Source of the DNA: Enoplolaimus lenunculus
Lineage: Eukaryota > Nematoda > Enoplea > Enoplida > Thoracostomopsidae
DNA: 64,000 nucleotides
Direction of reading: 5' to 3'
NCBI GenBank assembly: GCA_030248215.1
Contig: JASANG010001493.1
Location: 1 to 64,000 of the forward strand
The notes beneath the pieces are model-generated. The model was not told the origin of the DNA, did not search any database, and was given only the letters and a program-made list of their open reading frames with translations. Positions within the stretch are counted from its first letter, which is position 1, and each line of letters begins with the position of its first letter. Below, one piece after another: positions 34,801-49,800 of this stretch. A program made the position numbers and the translations under genes.

Positions 34801-37800
34801 GAAAATTTGCATACGGCCATTATGGATATATAAATCTGCTGGAACTCTGCCCAAAATACGTATGTGTGGTGTTTCACCTTTAATATATAGATATACTTAA
34901 TATTTTAAATTCTTTCATGACCCGAATAAGAGGCGAGTTGTAATACGAAATGTACCATACATTGTAAGCCCAAAACAATAGTATGCGACACTTCTAACTA
35001 GAGTCTGTAAAAACGGATTGAGTCCAAAATTCCTAATTACAAACCATAATTGTCCAATCATCCGTAATTATAGTACGTAAGGTTCCTGGACCAAATAAAA
35101 TTCCCAGTTTGATTTCGTAAACATCACTTAACCGGCCGCATCATTGAATCAGAGCGATACGCGTACATCGGTAAAGAACAAAAATAGCAAGTGTGATTCA
35201 GGCTTGAATAGGTGCCCAATAATCATTCTATGTGTCTTTTGACTCTTAGATGGTTTAGGAAATATTGGATTCCTCGCCAAATCGCCTTCTGTTTATCGGT
35301 TTGACCCTACCTCCCTGATTGAGTCTTCGTGAACCTAATCATTCCGTCGTCCCGGAGCAAACTACCAAAAATACACTATTCAATTATCAATTAGGTACTT
35401 GAATTAATAACGTTAGATCGCTACGATACGTATAATTTTGGCAATTTTTCCAGCGGAATGTTTATACGCTTATATCGACGGATTTTGACCAAATCCAAGC
35501 CATTTCGTCAGAGACAATTGTATGCAACCACTTTGACTAGTACAGAATTGATTTTTACTGCCAGATTTGTTGTTTTTTTAGGTGATAATCATTCAATAGT
35601 ACCAGCGATTATTACACTTCAAATGGTTGGCGTTTTGGTGGGTTCGCTAATTTTTGGTCCTTTATCGGACCGATTTGGACGTCGAACGATGTGTCTGGTG
35701 CTACTGGTATCGTGTTGTACGGTCGGAACCGTATCAGGATTTTCTACAAATTGGATTCAATTAGCAGTTGGTCGGTTTGTTGTTGGCGCTATTGTTGGCG
35801 GTTTATTACCGGTGTCGTTTGTGTATATTTCCGAAGTTTTAGTATCAAACGCACGTATACTGTTCACTTCGTTGCAGTGGCCTATAAATTATTTGATATT
35901 TGCCGCAATGGGCGCCGTCGCTGGTAACTGGAGAACGCTGAGGTACGAAACGACTGCGCTTCTTGGCAGAGAGGGGATATCGGATTCACAACTGGATAAG
36001 TATTACCCCCTTTGTAGTGATGGTACAATTAGAAAATTATGCAACGCATACCTCTGTTGAAAATTGTGTTTGGCACTCAAACTTGTTCCAAGAGCTGTTG
36101 CGATCCGATAAACTATTGCCAAACCTTTCGCCGTTGCGTTGATATCACAATTATGGTAAAATATTTAAACATGGTGTACACAAATTATTGTGGAAGATGC
36201 ATAAAACAGTGCGGACGAAATCAGTGGTAAATTGCACCACAAATATATTCAAGTCTAAAATGGTTAAATTAATGAAAAATTTCAGTGTATTTCAAAACCA
36301 TAACCACAAAACATTAATTTTGACCATTTTAACGTGTGTCCAACGCTTCTACGCGTATTTGATTACGTAAAATGTGACGGACGGGTCTGACAGAATCAGT
36401 GCAAAATCACAATGAGTTTTATAGTATGATTTCAAGTTTTTCGTACCAAAATGTGTTTTGCAAGAAATTTTACTTAGTCAATGTGTTTCGGGGAGTCTTT
36501 GGTGTGAAGGAAAGTGCTGTACACTGTAAATTCCAATGAGTTAATTAATTAACTCAGACGGAAAGTTAATTATTTCTGAGTTAATAACAGAACACTTTAA
36601 CTCACTCTGAGTTGACTTGATTCTCACTGTGAGTTGAGTTGAATCTGGGTGAGTTGATTAATTCACTCAGAATGAATTGAATCAACTCAAAATTCTGAGT
36701 TCTGATAGTCCTAACTCAGATTGAGTGATTCAACTCATTCTGAGTTAAAATCAACTCACTCAAATTTACAGTGTAGTGACCCGAATAAAGAGGGAGGGAC
36801 TAATATTTATTGAGCTTCTCCAGAGGGAACCCCTCTGATACTCGGTTACTTTAGTGACCCGAATAAGACGGGGGACTGGTATTTATTTGGCCTCTCCAGA
36901 CCACCCCTTGTTATTCGGTTACGGACTGTTATTTACTTTTAGCAGGCGCTCTGCCGCCCTTCGTTACTGATATATCCGGTACTGCAATTATCCGTTGAAT
37001 TAAACGTTTATTTGTATCGTGTCAATAGCTTGAGCGCTAATGCAACGTTAGTTAAGAATGTACTTTCAAAACTAAGTATGCTTTAAAGTTTCGAACTCAA
37101 ATTATTTGCCTCTGGAGTCATTTATGTCCTAAAATTAGTGTTAATTGACATTTATGGACTCTAATTAGGGTTTATGGACTCTATCCGCTTACGGATTCTT
37201 ATTAAGGATACGGACTCCAATTGATTCGGACTCAAAATGGAGACCCCACCATTTATTACCCCTCCCCTCTGATTCGGGTCAATACAGTACGGACTGTTAT
37301 TTATTTTTAACCCGCCCTCCGCCACTCTTCGTTACAGACATATCCAGTTTAGCAATTATCCGTTGAATTAAACGTTTGTCTTGTATCAAAATCTTGAGCG
37401 ATAATGCAAGGTTAAACTTAGGAATGTACTATGAAAACTAAAGCATGCTTTAAGGTCTAGAACTAAACTTTATTTGATCCTGGAGTCATTTATGCCCTAA
37501 AATTAGGGTTAATTGACATTTATCGACTCTAATTAGGTTTTTGGACTCTATCCGCTTACGGACTCTTGTTAGGGATACGGACTCCAATTGATTGGTACTC
37601 AAAATGGGGACCTCCTCTCATTGCCCCCTCTTATTCGGGTCACTACGGTATTAAACAGGTACTCTATAAAAAGGATTTTATCCTTATTTTATAGTTTCGT
37701 AATTAATATCGCCGCGGTGCCGCCATTCTTAATTCTGATATTTTGGTTGTACGAAAGTCCAAAATGGCTTCTGGCCACGGGGCGAACCCGACAAGCTCGT

Positions 37801-40800
37801 CAGGTGATAATAGCGATCGCGTATCGAAATCGTGTCCCTCCCTCGAACGTTATTGGACTTGTTGGAGATGATACCCGAAATCGATTGATCAGCGCTTCAA
37901 CTGGAGCCGCAGCAGCAGAGAGTGAGTTATGCGACGAAGATCAAACCGATGCCGAACGAATCCAACAAGGGAAACCGTAAGATATATGGTGTTCATGATA
38001 CGATCGTGGTCAAGGGTGTAGGAAGCCGGGGGGACCGGTGTTCAAACCCCACTTTTCGGGTATGGGACCGGTGTTCAAACCCCACTTTTCGGGTATTTTG
38101 GCATTTAGCTCGGTTCCAGTTAGCAGCTCAACCCCCGCCCCCTTTGAAATTTTTGCGGAACGCTAATCATCCCATTGCAAAATGTAGGCTACGTCCATGA
38201 TCACACCTACGGATCCTACCCAGGCGGTGGCTGTTAGCAAAGATCAACAACCAAAATTTTGTATTAAGATTTAGTACTAAAATGGCGTCCAGCTTCTTCG
38301 CTTGCGAACTATTTTTCTGTATTGCAATCGCCCGTCATTCCTTCAGAAAGTTATGGATCCATCACTGGAAATTCGAAGCGCATAGGCTTTTAAATTTCTG
38401 TCCATATTATGGTCACATGGACGTAATATGTATGAAGCTTAGTTTTATTCTTAAATCAGGAATTGTATTTTCAGCTTTATATAGCAGCTATCACCAGTTA
38501 GTAATAGGTTTTCAAACGAAACGAACTCTGGAATGATTTTTTACAATTGCAAAATGTGCCATGCTTAGGTATTAACCCTTTATCACATGAATATTTTCAA
38601 TTTCATATGAGATGTAATTTCAAGGTTAGATTCGATACCCAGTCTCACGAGTGGGAGGCGTTTACGGTGACCACTGAGCTATAGGAGCTTGACGCTCGAG
38701 CCCGAGGGGGTTCTCACGTCTTGTAGAGATTTTGCACTGCGCATATATGTTATAAATGTTAAACACTGCTCACAGTGTGTGTATAGCTCTTACATTATTG
38801 CATTTAGTTGCTCATAGTATACTCTATGAGTGAAAGGGTTAAACTTCAGTGTTTACCGGTTTTTAAGTCACAAGGTCTATCATGAAATAGTGATAGAACC
38901 TTCGGATACAGGCCGAAATATGATCTTAATTATGATTTAATCTATTAGTAAGCTGTTTTGCCCCTTCCGTGTAAGCAAACTTGACAACTTTGTATAAAGA
39001 AACAGCAATAATTGAGATAAACTATCGTACGAAGTGACAAATCAAACGCAATTTTAGCACTAAATCTTACAAAATATTTTTCAGGGCTCGTGTGAAAGTA
39101 GTAAACACCAAGCACAATTTCAGAACTGAATCTTATTAAAATGTTGTTTTCCATTGCCATCAGGGTACAACCGGAAGTGTACCTGCGGTTCCGGTTCTGG
39201 CAGAAAATCAAAATCCGACTCCGTTGAAATTCTGCCGGATGTTGCGGTAAATTTGGTAGTGAAATTTTGCACAGTTTTACAAAATTGATTTGTTTACTCC
39301 GGTTCCGTATTATGCAATTTTGTGCAAAAAATATGCCGAGATTGTGTAACAATATAAAGCGTGAAACCAAAACTTTAAACATCTCTTACAGGTATTTGGT
39401 AAAATTAGCAAATTAAACATCATTTTAGCTACCTATTTTCGCCTTGCCTCCGGCCCCAGCAAATTTTGTTGATCTCCGGCTCTGGTATTTTTCATCTCCG
39501 GATGCACCCTGTTCGTCGCAGACAAAAAACTATTCAAGTGTATAAGTTCCTAGCTTCATAGTCCTAAACATGGCACGAACGAACCAGTTGTTTTATAAAA
39601 AATACCTGATAGAGATCATCTGGATCCGTTCCGGTTTCCGACTATGGCATAATAGGTTTTTTCAAACCAGGACCACAGCAGCCACCCAACAAACCCATCC
39701 ATTTTGGGGCCCCACCCCTGAGGCCCCCGTCCTAACCGGTTGAAACAAAAAACCGCCGAAGTTTTAAAATGCGTCTGGCTTCTTGCTCGCTTGGCTCGTG
39801 AGTTTACTTCGGCACTGTTTCAGACCACTTCCAAAAGATATTCCAATGGCCCTGCGCCCGGTATCACGAAGCTATCATCGAACGCAATTCAAACAGCTGT
39901 TTCATAATTGCCGACAAACGGTGCGATATGCAATTTTGATATATTCTCACATTGTCACTGCGATGGTAACGTACGGATTTGTGTTTAATTTGTACAATTT
40001 AACAGGTATTATTTTAAAATTAAATTATTTTTAAATATTTTTTAAACATAATTTAAAGCCAATGTATAGCACACGACCGTAACAGTAATATAAACATATT
40101 CCTAAGCCTAAGCCTAAAGCTTAACTTTAAGCGTAAGAACGAGCTTATACCCTAAGCCTAAGCCATAGCAAAACAAACTAATCTAAGGCTGAAGCTTACT
40201 CTATTGCAGTTTTACAGGAAAACGTTCCGCCCCTGATCTTTTACATGGCTTAATTTATAACCCAACTACAACTGCACAAATCCAAATAGCTATAAACCAT
40301 AGTCGACACCAACGCGCAGTGTTTAACTGTCAGCTTAAGTGCATTTTTAGTACAAAATCTACACAAGACGTGAGAACGCCCTCAGGTTTCAGCATCAACC
40401 TATCATAGTCGGCTGCTGATGGCTGACGTCAACAACGCTTATCCGAGTGTCAGTAACTGAAATCGTACATTAAACTTAGGGTCCATATTCTCAAATGCTT
40501 ACTGCATCTATCACACTGGTTAGCAATAGGATTTCAAACTGACGAACTTGTGTAATTGCAGATCTGATTAAAATTAGCCTACAAAAAAGACAAACTAAAC
40601 GCAAAAGACGTAGTAAATTTCTACACTCACCATTCATTGGTTCGAATGTTACGTAAAGTTTCATCAACTGCTCTCTAAAAACTTAAACTTAAATTATAGC
40701 TTAACTAAGCTTGAATACTGGTTTAAGTAATACTCAAATGGCTGGACGTACTAAACTTAAATTTTAAGTTTTACTTAAACTAACGTGACTTTCTAACGTG

Positions 40801-43800
40801 ATTTTAAGTTTAACACGAGTTTAAGTAAACTTATTTTTGGTAAATCCAGCTCAGAAATTATGTGCATTTGAGAGTTCACTAAGCTTAGCTTAATCTAAAA
40901 ATACGTAAGATTTTAAATTAGTCTAAGAGTAAACCAGCCTGTTAGTTTAGTTAATCTAGAAACTTAATTTAATACTGCTGGATTAGCGTAAGCTTAAATC
41001 AAGTTAGTTTAAGAGCTTTTAGAAAGAGGTGATAGGTGCTATACACATTTCAGAATACCGTATCCTGATCGAGTTGAAATAGAAAATATTCATGTGTGAA
41101 ATGGTGTTAATATTTCAGGCAACCCATTGCTCAACTGTGTTTATGTTGGCCTGATTGAAATTGCAATTACTCTTTCTGCAATTTTGCCTGATTTTAAACT
41201 GTCATACTGCGGTCGTAGGTTACTGCATCAGTTTGGAATCGCATTACCGTTAATTGTTTGCGTAATTATCGCTTGTTTATACGGGTTTGAGTTTAACGAC
41301 AATGGTGCTTCGAGTGCCACAGTTGCAAAGATACTGCAAGCGTTGGGAGTTTGTGGTAAACTTTGCATTGTTTCGGTTAAAAAAATTTCCATTTCTTTGT
41401 TTAAAATTACATAGCTAGTCAAAGCCAGAAATTCGCTTGATTTAACGAATGTTAAGAGTACGCAATCTTGTAAAAATGAAATAAAATATCATTCGTAATA
41501 TAAAATCTAACGTCCACTAAGCATTTTTCGCAGTAGTCGGAATCTGTAGAAACTATATCTATAAGAAACATGGATGCAAAATAGAGACGACTGGTGAGTG
41601 AACCCGGGTGAGCGAAACAAGCCAGAAACCAATCATGTTTGAATATAATCTCAAAAACTGTTTGCGCATAACCCCTGTACCACAGCGTGGATAGTGGAGA
41701 TGATTTTTTGCCTGCCGTCTTTTATTGTATCCCTCAGTCTGACGAATTTTTCACTTTAATATAATTTTTAAACTGTTTAAGAAAATAAATTTAAATTTTG
41801 TAATTTTTTTGAAGAAAATTTAAATCTTTGTTAAATTTAGATTTTTTAAATTTCTTAAAAAAAATTTAAATTTTTTGAAATGTTTTGGAGAAACTTTAAA
41901 TTTTTTTAAATTTTTTGAACAAAATTTAAATTTTTTGAAATGTTTTGGAGAAAATTTAAATTTTTTAAATTTTTTGAAGAAAATTACAATTTTTTTAAAT
42001 TTTTTTAACAGGTACCGCTAGCAATATTTACGCATGGGCGGCGCTGATGCCAATGGCAGTGGAAACGTTTCCAACTCAATTTCGTTCAATTGGCATCTCT
42101 TTGTGTCAGTTTGGCGTTCGAATTGGTGGAGTTCTTGGCACAGAACTGTTATCAGTATTCAGAATTTGGCGACCAGCTCCGTTTGTGATATTTTCAATCC
42201 TGCTCGCGTTAAACTCTTTACTCGCCGCAATTTTGTTACCCGAAACAAAACATTTACCGCTACCCGAAATGAACCACAATCAACAACCGCAAGCCAAAAG
42301 CAGTATGCAATCTTTTATACGAAAAGCGCAACGAACTAACGCGTTTTACTAAATAAATACGCTAAGATTCGTAGCTAATTCAGCTGTTTTAACGTAAGGG
42401 CCCATATTCTCAAATGTCTATAGCAACTATCACCAGTTAGTACTAAATTTTCAAACTGACTGACTATTGAAGCTGTTGGACACAAAATTGGTACATGAGT
42501 AGAGCAAATCATATACAAAAAATGTGCTGAATTTTGAGCCCCTGATTCACGGGTTCAAAAGTTACAGGACCTATTACAAACTGATGATAGGTGCTACACA
42601 AATCTAAGAATACGGGCCAAGGTGTTGAACAATATCGGGCTCTTGAGCAGCTTTTCCCACATTAAAGGTTAAGGCTTAGGTTCAAGCTTTAGGTAACGGT
42701 TTAGGCTTACGTAAGCCTTCTACTAAACCTAAGTCTGAGCTTGTCCACGAACCAGTCCAAGAGTTATTGTGACAAATGCCCAATATTTTTGATACCTGCG
42801 CTGCAAATAATGGCTGAGTCAAATCGACGCTCTCCGAGATAGGCTTTTCCGGACTACACAAACTGAGTCAACTTCGACTCCACTAGAGTCAAATTCGATA
42901 CACTATGTCGCACGTTTGACTCTGGCGGGAGTCGAATTTTGACTCAGTTTGTGTAGTCCGGAAAAGCCTATTTCGGGGAGATTCAATTTGACTCACCATT
43001 TTTCGCAGAGTGTTATATCGGAAGCCGAAATTGTTGTTGGTAACTAGGCGATTTAAACGCCCTCAGGCATGACTTTCCCGTCTACGATAATATGCAAATT
43101 ACATAATTTTTGAATTATATAGCTTACTCAGCTAACAGCATACGAAATAATGACGTAAAGCAAAATGTGATTCAAATACGATTGGACAAATATTTGTTAC
43201 AAAGTTATTAAATTTACACGTCAGTAAAAAATTTTTCGCCGGCCGATAAACTTGTAATCCGAAATTTCATCAACTCGACAATTCGTCGTCCATAACCATG
43301 CTTACGCATAAGCTGAGGATTACGTTTGGGATTATGCTTAGATATATTCATAGGTTTTAGTACCCTGTTCGACGATAAGTCGTCAAATGACGAATTGTCG
43401 TATATATATTCGTTATTATGCCCCATGTATAGAACAGGGCCGGAACAGTAGTATAAGCATATTCCTAAACCTAAGCCTAAGCCTAAGCCTAAGCGTATGG
43501 ATGAGCCTATTCCTAAGCCTAAGCCTAAACCTAAACCTAAGCAAAAAATTTGTCTAAAGCCAATCCGGAAAACGATCCGGCCCTGTTCTATACATGGGCC
43601 GTTATATTAAAAATATTTTTTGAAATTTCGTACATAATTAGAAAATGTCATACAGGTAATCAAACTTAGAGCACCACACATTAAAGCGATCCTAAGCCAC
43701 TTTGCAACTTAGTAGCTGAAATTTGAATGCAAGTTGAAATTTGAATGTAGGTTGAAATTTGAATGCAAGTTGAAATTTGAATGCAAGTTGAAATTTGAAT

Positions 43801-46800
43801 GCAAGTTGAAATTTGAATGCAAGTTGAAATTTGAATGCAAGCTGAAATTTGAATGCAAGTTGAAATTTGAATATAAGTTGAAATTTGAATGCCAGTTGAA
43901 ATTTAGCTACTTACTTGTTTTGCTTCGGCAACACAAATATCCAGGCGATATACAACTGAATCCGTCGCCACATTTAGCTCCGTTTAAACATCTTCCAACC
44001 GGCTGGCTTTGATCAGGACAGCTTGCTAAAATATTTAAAATAAAATTTAAAAACAGAAAAATTATGCTTTAATTGAAAAATATCACCAACGACAACAATT
44101 TTTGCGACTACGCTTTCCGTAGAACTAACTGTAATGTTTACATTTCAAAACACTAAAGTACATATTGCGAAAGAACATAAAAGATATACCAATAGCTACA
44201 GGGCCCATGTATAGAACAGGACCGAAACAGTAGTATAAGCATATTCATAAGCCTAAGCCTAAGCAAAAATATTAGTCTAAAGCTTAAACTGACTCTATTA
44301 TAGTCCGTTCGGAAAACGATCCGGCCCTGTTCTATACATGGGCCTTCACTGTAGTGAGCGACTTATCTATATAATTAAAGCTGGAACGTCACACATACGT
44401 ATTTTGGGCACTATTCCAGCTGATGCTATATATACAAATTAATACTGAATTTTTATTATTTTAAGCAAAATTTGTATAGGTTTGATTTAAACATTGTTTA
44501 CAAGAACATTTTTAGTTCAGTCCCATAAAGAATTATGCATCGTTCACAATGAGATGATACGCTTTAGCTTTAAGCCTGACAGACGTTAATAAACACTTTG
44601 GTCCATGTTACATTAAGGGGCGTTCAGCTTACTGGTGGGTCTATAAAAGAGTAATTTTAGATTCTAGATTACATTTTTCTGCTTAGGCTTCAGGCTTTAG
44701 GAATACGCTTAATCTACTGTTACGCCCCTTACAGTAACATTGGCCACAGTGAATATACCACACTGTAGCTGGCCCATGTATAGAACAACTGATTCCAAGT
44801 CAACGTTTATATCGTTGTAGTAGATTTGCAAGACTCTGCGTGGGCGTAACGTCGTCTATTGTCAATTTGAAAACACACATTAGCTGGGTTTCCGAAACTC
44901 TACTTAAGTACGACTTAGTACTGTAATGTGTACTGGCTATTTCATTACTTAACTATTTTGCTGTTTTTAAAAGCGTAGTTAAGTAAATACTTAAGCCGCT
45001 GATTAAATTTGGTATACTACAAATAAACCGCTCAGGCATACTAACCTTGGTGCAATTACAATTGTAGACTCATGATGTCTCCGAATGTAAAGCAAAACTA
45101 TTTTTTCCTTGCCATGACAATGGCCGATATTTGGTTTTTTGGTTATGCTCGAAAGTTTAAGTATTTACTTAAAAGTCGGCGACTTAAGTAATTACTTAAG
45201 TATAACTTTAGTAAATACTTAAGAAAATTTGAGAAACCCAGCCAATATTCTTTAAAAGAGTAAATCCGTTTCATACGATACGGCATTCTTAGCAAATATT
45301 TTCAATACCTCCATACCCAAATTAATTTATTATATATTTAGTCAAATTTGTATACAGTTTCTGAAATTAATTTCAATTCCAGACTACGTATAACTTAATC
45401 TCGATTCAATTCACTCACTACGTGCACAATTAATTCATTTTTGGTAATTTAAATCTTTTAATAATTTGTATCTCATCAGCGTTTGAATTTGAAAAATATA
45501 AAGTAATTCAATTAGTGTCTGCTTCAATTTATATTGGCAGCCAGTTTGCAAACTAAATTTAATCAATTAATACGCAATTTCGAATTGAAAATTGAAACTC
45601 TTTTTGGCAAAGTTATTAAAATTTTAAAATTTAAGTTTACAAATTGAAAGAATAAAATTTTACAAATTCATTAAGTTGAAACTGTCGGTAATTTGGCATC
45701 CAAACGCAGCTCATGATATTGTGAACGTTGCATTAAATACAATTTGAATACATGAAAAACTTACAGTAAGGCATTGGTGCACCGTAAGGATTGCTTGTGA
45801 CTGGTTCTGGACCATAAGGATGAGGTGCCGGGGCGCCGTACGGAGAAGCCTTGCCGTGATGTTGAACGAGTTTTTGTGATGCGTAAGTATCCGGTTTGGA
45901 ATACGAACTTGTGTCCGGCGATGAATATCCGGTTCCTCCGGTTGATTTGCCGTATTGAGCAGGGGCAGGGTTATAGGATGGGGAAGGGGCAGAATATGAG
46001 GATGCCGGTTTGTACGAGGGAGCCGGGTACGAAGGTGCCGGTTTGTACGAGGGAGAAGGGTACGAAGGTGCCGGTTTGTACGAGGGAGAAGGATACGAAG
46101 GTGCCGGTTTATACGAGGGAGAAGGGTATGAAGGTGCCGGTTTATACGACGGGGATGGGTACGAGGGACCGGAGCTGTACGACGGGGATGGGGCTGGATA
46201 AGGAGCAGGCGCAGGCTGGTAAGACGGAGCAGGTTTATACGGAGCAGGAGCTGGCTGATAGGAAGGAGCAGGAGCGGGTTTGTATGGTGCAGGAGCTGGC
46301 TGGTAGGAAGGGGCAGGAGCGGGTTTATAAGGAGCAGGAGCTGGTTGGTATGAGGGAGCAGGTTTGTAAGGAGCAGGAGCGGGTTTATATGGAGCAGGTG
46401 CAGGCTGGTAAGAAGGAGCAGGCTTATAAGGAGCAGGAGCAGGCTGGTAAGAAGGAGCAGGCTTATAAGAAGGAGCAGGTTTATATGAAACAGGAGCAGG
46501 CTGGTAAGAAGGAGCAGGTTTATAAGGAGCATGAGCAGGCTGGTAAGAAGGAGCAGGTTTATAAGGAGCAGGAGCAGGCTGGTAAGAAGGAGCAGGTTTA
46601 TAAGGAGCAGGAGCAGGCTGATAAGAAGGAGCAGGTTTATAAGGAGCAGGAGCAGGCTGGTAAGAAGGAGCAGGTTTATAAGGAGCAGGAGCAGGCTGGT
46701 AAGATGGAGCAGGTTTATAAGGAGCAGGAGCGGGTTGATACGGAGCAAGAGCAGGCTGATACGACGGCGCGGGCTTGTACGATGATCCCGATTGATGTCC

Positions 46801-49800
46801 ATAGCTCTGATGATGAGAGTACGTTTTCGCAGGCGGAGCCGGATATGGCGCAGGTACAGATTGATATGAAGGCTTGGGTGCAGGATACGGAGCCGGCGCT
46901 GGAACATTTTGATACCCGCCGCCCGCGTAGGATTGCCCTCCTCCAGTGTATCCTTGATTTCCGCTTCCGCCATAGCTATCCGGTTGCGGGCCGGCAATCA
47001 GTGCGGCGCTGTAAACGCCTGGCCCAGGCCCTGGGCCTGGACCCGGCCTATCAGTAAACGGATTGATTGGAGTCACCGGAGGTTCAATCGGTCGGCGGCA
47101 ACACCGATTGGTCAGGCGATCGCAAAACAAGTTTGATGGAACAAGGCGTTGATTGCAGTCCGCATCGGTTTGACAGAGCACATCCGGGTTTGGTGGAGTT
47201 GAACCATCTGGGCAAATGGCTGAAATCAAAACAATAAAACAGTGTTAATACTGAAAATAGTCGCTTTCAATAGTTACCACATTGATTCCTAGAGACGTAC
47301 CAGTGGTGTGTTTAGCACCAACAACTATCATCAGTTAGTGATTGGTTTTCAAACTTACTGTTTATGCTGTTTAACTCAATAAAACCTTTGTTTCAAGGTT
47401 TTCTAACGTATCACAGACGCTGTTTTATTCTACCGCACATCGAAAGTATAATTATTCTATGACTTAATATTAACATAAAATAAATATAACCGAAACTATT
47501 AAATTCTTAGCAAATGTTACTTAAAGGGGCATAACAGTAGGATAAGCGTATTCTTAAGCTTAAGCTTAAGCCTAAGCGTTGCAAAAATGAGTTCCTAAGC
47601 CTGAGCCTAAGCAACAAAATGTAAACTAGAATCTAAACCTACTCTTTTATAGACCACCAGAAACCTAGACGCCCTTTAAGGGTAACATTGGTCAAATTCT
47701 TTTTGCAGTTTTATCGTAAAAAAATTGATAACCCCCATTGGGGGTTAAAATTTTCACGAAGGGTCCTATATGGTGCTACGTAATTTAGAATTTAACTTTA
47801 CGGTATCAGTTGGGAAATGTGACCGAAGGATTGTCAGCTCATGCGATTTTGCGGCATATTCTTTTACGTATCTTGCAGTTCAAAACGATTAAAGCAGCGG
47901 ACGGGTAATTCGTACACCAGTTTTAAACACTCAAACTTACTCAACTGGTGCTTTGCAGGGTTCCGTCGGATTTCCGATTCCGGCTAAAATTCCAACAAAA
48001 TTTAACATCCGATTCAGGATTCCGGCTGACTGCTGTTCCGATGTTGCCCGAATTCTGATTTTCGGTTATGAGTTTTTAAGATGGTTGAACTTAGATTTTG
48101 CTTGTTTCGTTTTGTTTCGTTCATTTGCAATTATTCTGATGGGGTTTTTTCTTAGTAAATATACCGAGTTGTTACGTGTATTTCGTCAGCTATATAAACA
48201 ATTTTTACTGAAACTGTGAACAGTAAACGGAAACAGGCATACTACAACAAAAGTTGTAAAACTTGATTCCGATTCCGGTTCCGGTTCCGACAGAAAAATT
48301 TGATTCCGACTGTTATTCCGCTTCGGACAAAATATAATTCCGGTTGCAACCCTGGTGCTTAGTATACATGTTATCGCAAACTGTCAATTCTTACCATGTA
48401 CGTTTTTTCGTGTTAATAATGCCAGCAATATCAATATTTTCACATGCTGAATTTTCAATGTATTAAAGCTGTTTGCGTTTTGGCTAAACTGATTCTATAG
48501 CATTTTGCTACAGTTTCAGCTTGTATATTTTTTGCAAGCCATGGGACGAAATTAAACGTTTCTTGTGCAGTTTACCCGCAACAAAAAGTTAAACCATAGG
48601 CGTCGATAACGGCTTAAGGTCCATTGTTTTACCTTAAGCTTAAGCTTTAGTTTTGGCATTTTTTAAATCTGAACCTTAGCCTTAACCTTAAATGTGGACG
48701 ACAGTAAACAAAAGCCGAAATAAACATTTTGCACAATTAATTTTATAAAAGCGCAGGTTTTACAATTTTGCGTTATTTAAAATGTGTCCAATCATTTTTG
48801 AACACATTTTACTTGTCGAATTTTCTAAAGCATCTGACGTCATATGGAATATCATATTTTAATGTTTTGTGACAATTCAGGCTACGTGGCCTTAGGCAAT
48901 TTCTGTATATAAGTGCCGGTTGTTGGTATAAAGAACCTCTCGTTTACCACTAGTACTTATAGTACGTTTGTTTTACTATTTGGGGTTGTTTTGCCAATAT
49001 GATGTGCAATAATTTATAATTGCAATAGTGCATAATAAGCATGAATAGTGTGCAAAGCGTACACTGTAAATTACATTGAGTTAATTAATCGACTCAGACA
49101 GAAAGTTAATTATTTTATAGTTAATCTACTCCGGGTGAGTTGATCAATTAACTCAGACTTAGTTGAATAAACTCATAATTCTCAGTTCTGATAGTCTTAA
49201 CTCAGACTGACCGATTCAACTCATTCTGAATTAAAATCAACTCACTGGAATTTACAGTGTATATTATCGGTTGTGTATATGTCATGCCCTAAACATCTAT
49301 TTGTGTCAGTTAGACAATGGACAGTTTCAGAAATACTAATTGTTTTTCAGTGAAGCTGATACCAGCTGTTGCAGTGAAATTATACACCCTGAAACAATGG
49401 CATATTGCAACCAGGGTGTAACCGGATATCGGTTCCGGTAAAAATTCGTATCCGTTTCAGTTTTGGAAATACCGCAAAATTGCGTCACTTTTTATGCTCA
49501 AAATTAGTTTTAAATCACTGAAATACAAATAATACTAAATCCATTCAAAATTTTAAAAAATTTCGAAGAATGCGCTGTTTTTTCTTGAACATTTCGGACT
49601 GCCTAGCGAATATTTGCGAATCTGACAATTGTTGGCATAAAAATAAAACATCTCTTTGCGCGTCAATATCCGCGTTCCGTTTCCGTTATTTTGATCAATA
49701 TCCGTTGCTGATATTTTTACTATTCGTGTACACCCTGATTGCTACGAAAACTTGTTCGAACGTCAAGATTTCTCCCAGTTCTGGTAGTTATTCTGGCTTT

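Noticed and set aside
35458-35581. Upstream extension of the transporter exon at 35582 as a start at 35458
   Set aside because: The GGT codon across the 34220/35582 junction and the family motif match show that the part before TTTTTTTAG at 35581 is intron.
38945-39382. 145-codon minus frame
   Set aside because: Runs through the TTCCGG-rich MITE; no domain and no splice support.
43734-44012. KFECKLKFEC repeat frame
   Set aside because: 18-bp array plus antisense of a real module exon.
45825-47057. 410-codon plus-strand open frame, plus smaller ones at 46010 and 46531
   Set aside because: They are antisense to the Tyr/Pro/Ala repeat exon. The minus strand has matched splice sites, phase and a six-Cys module; the plus frames are only a shadow of the repeat period.
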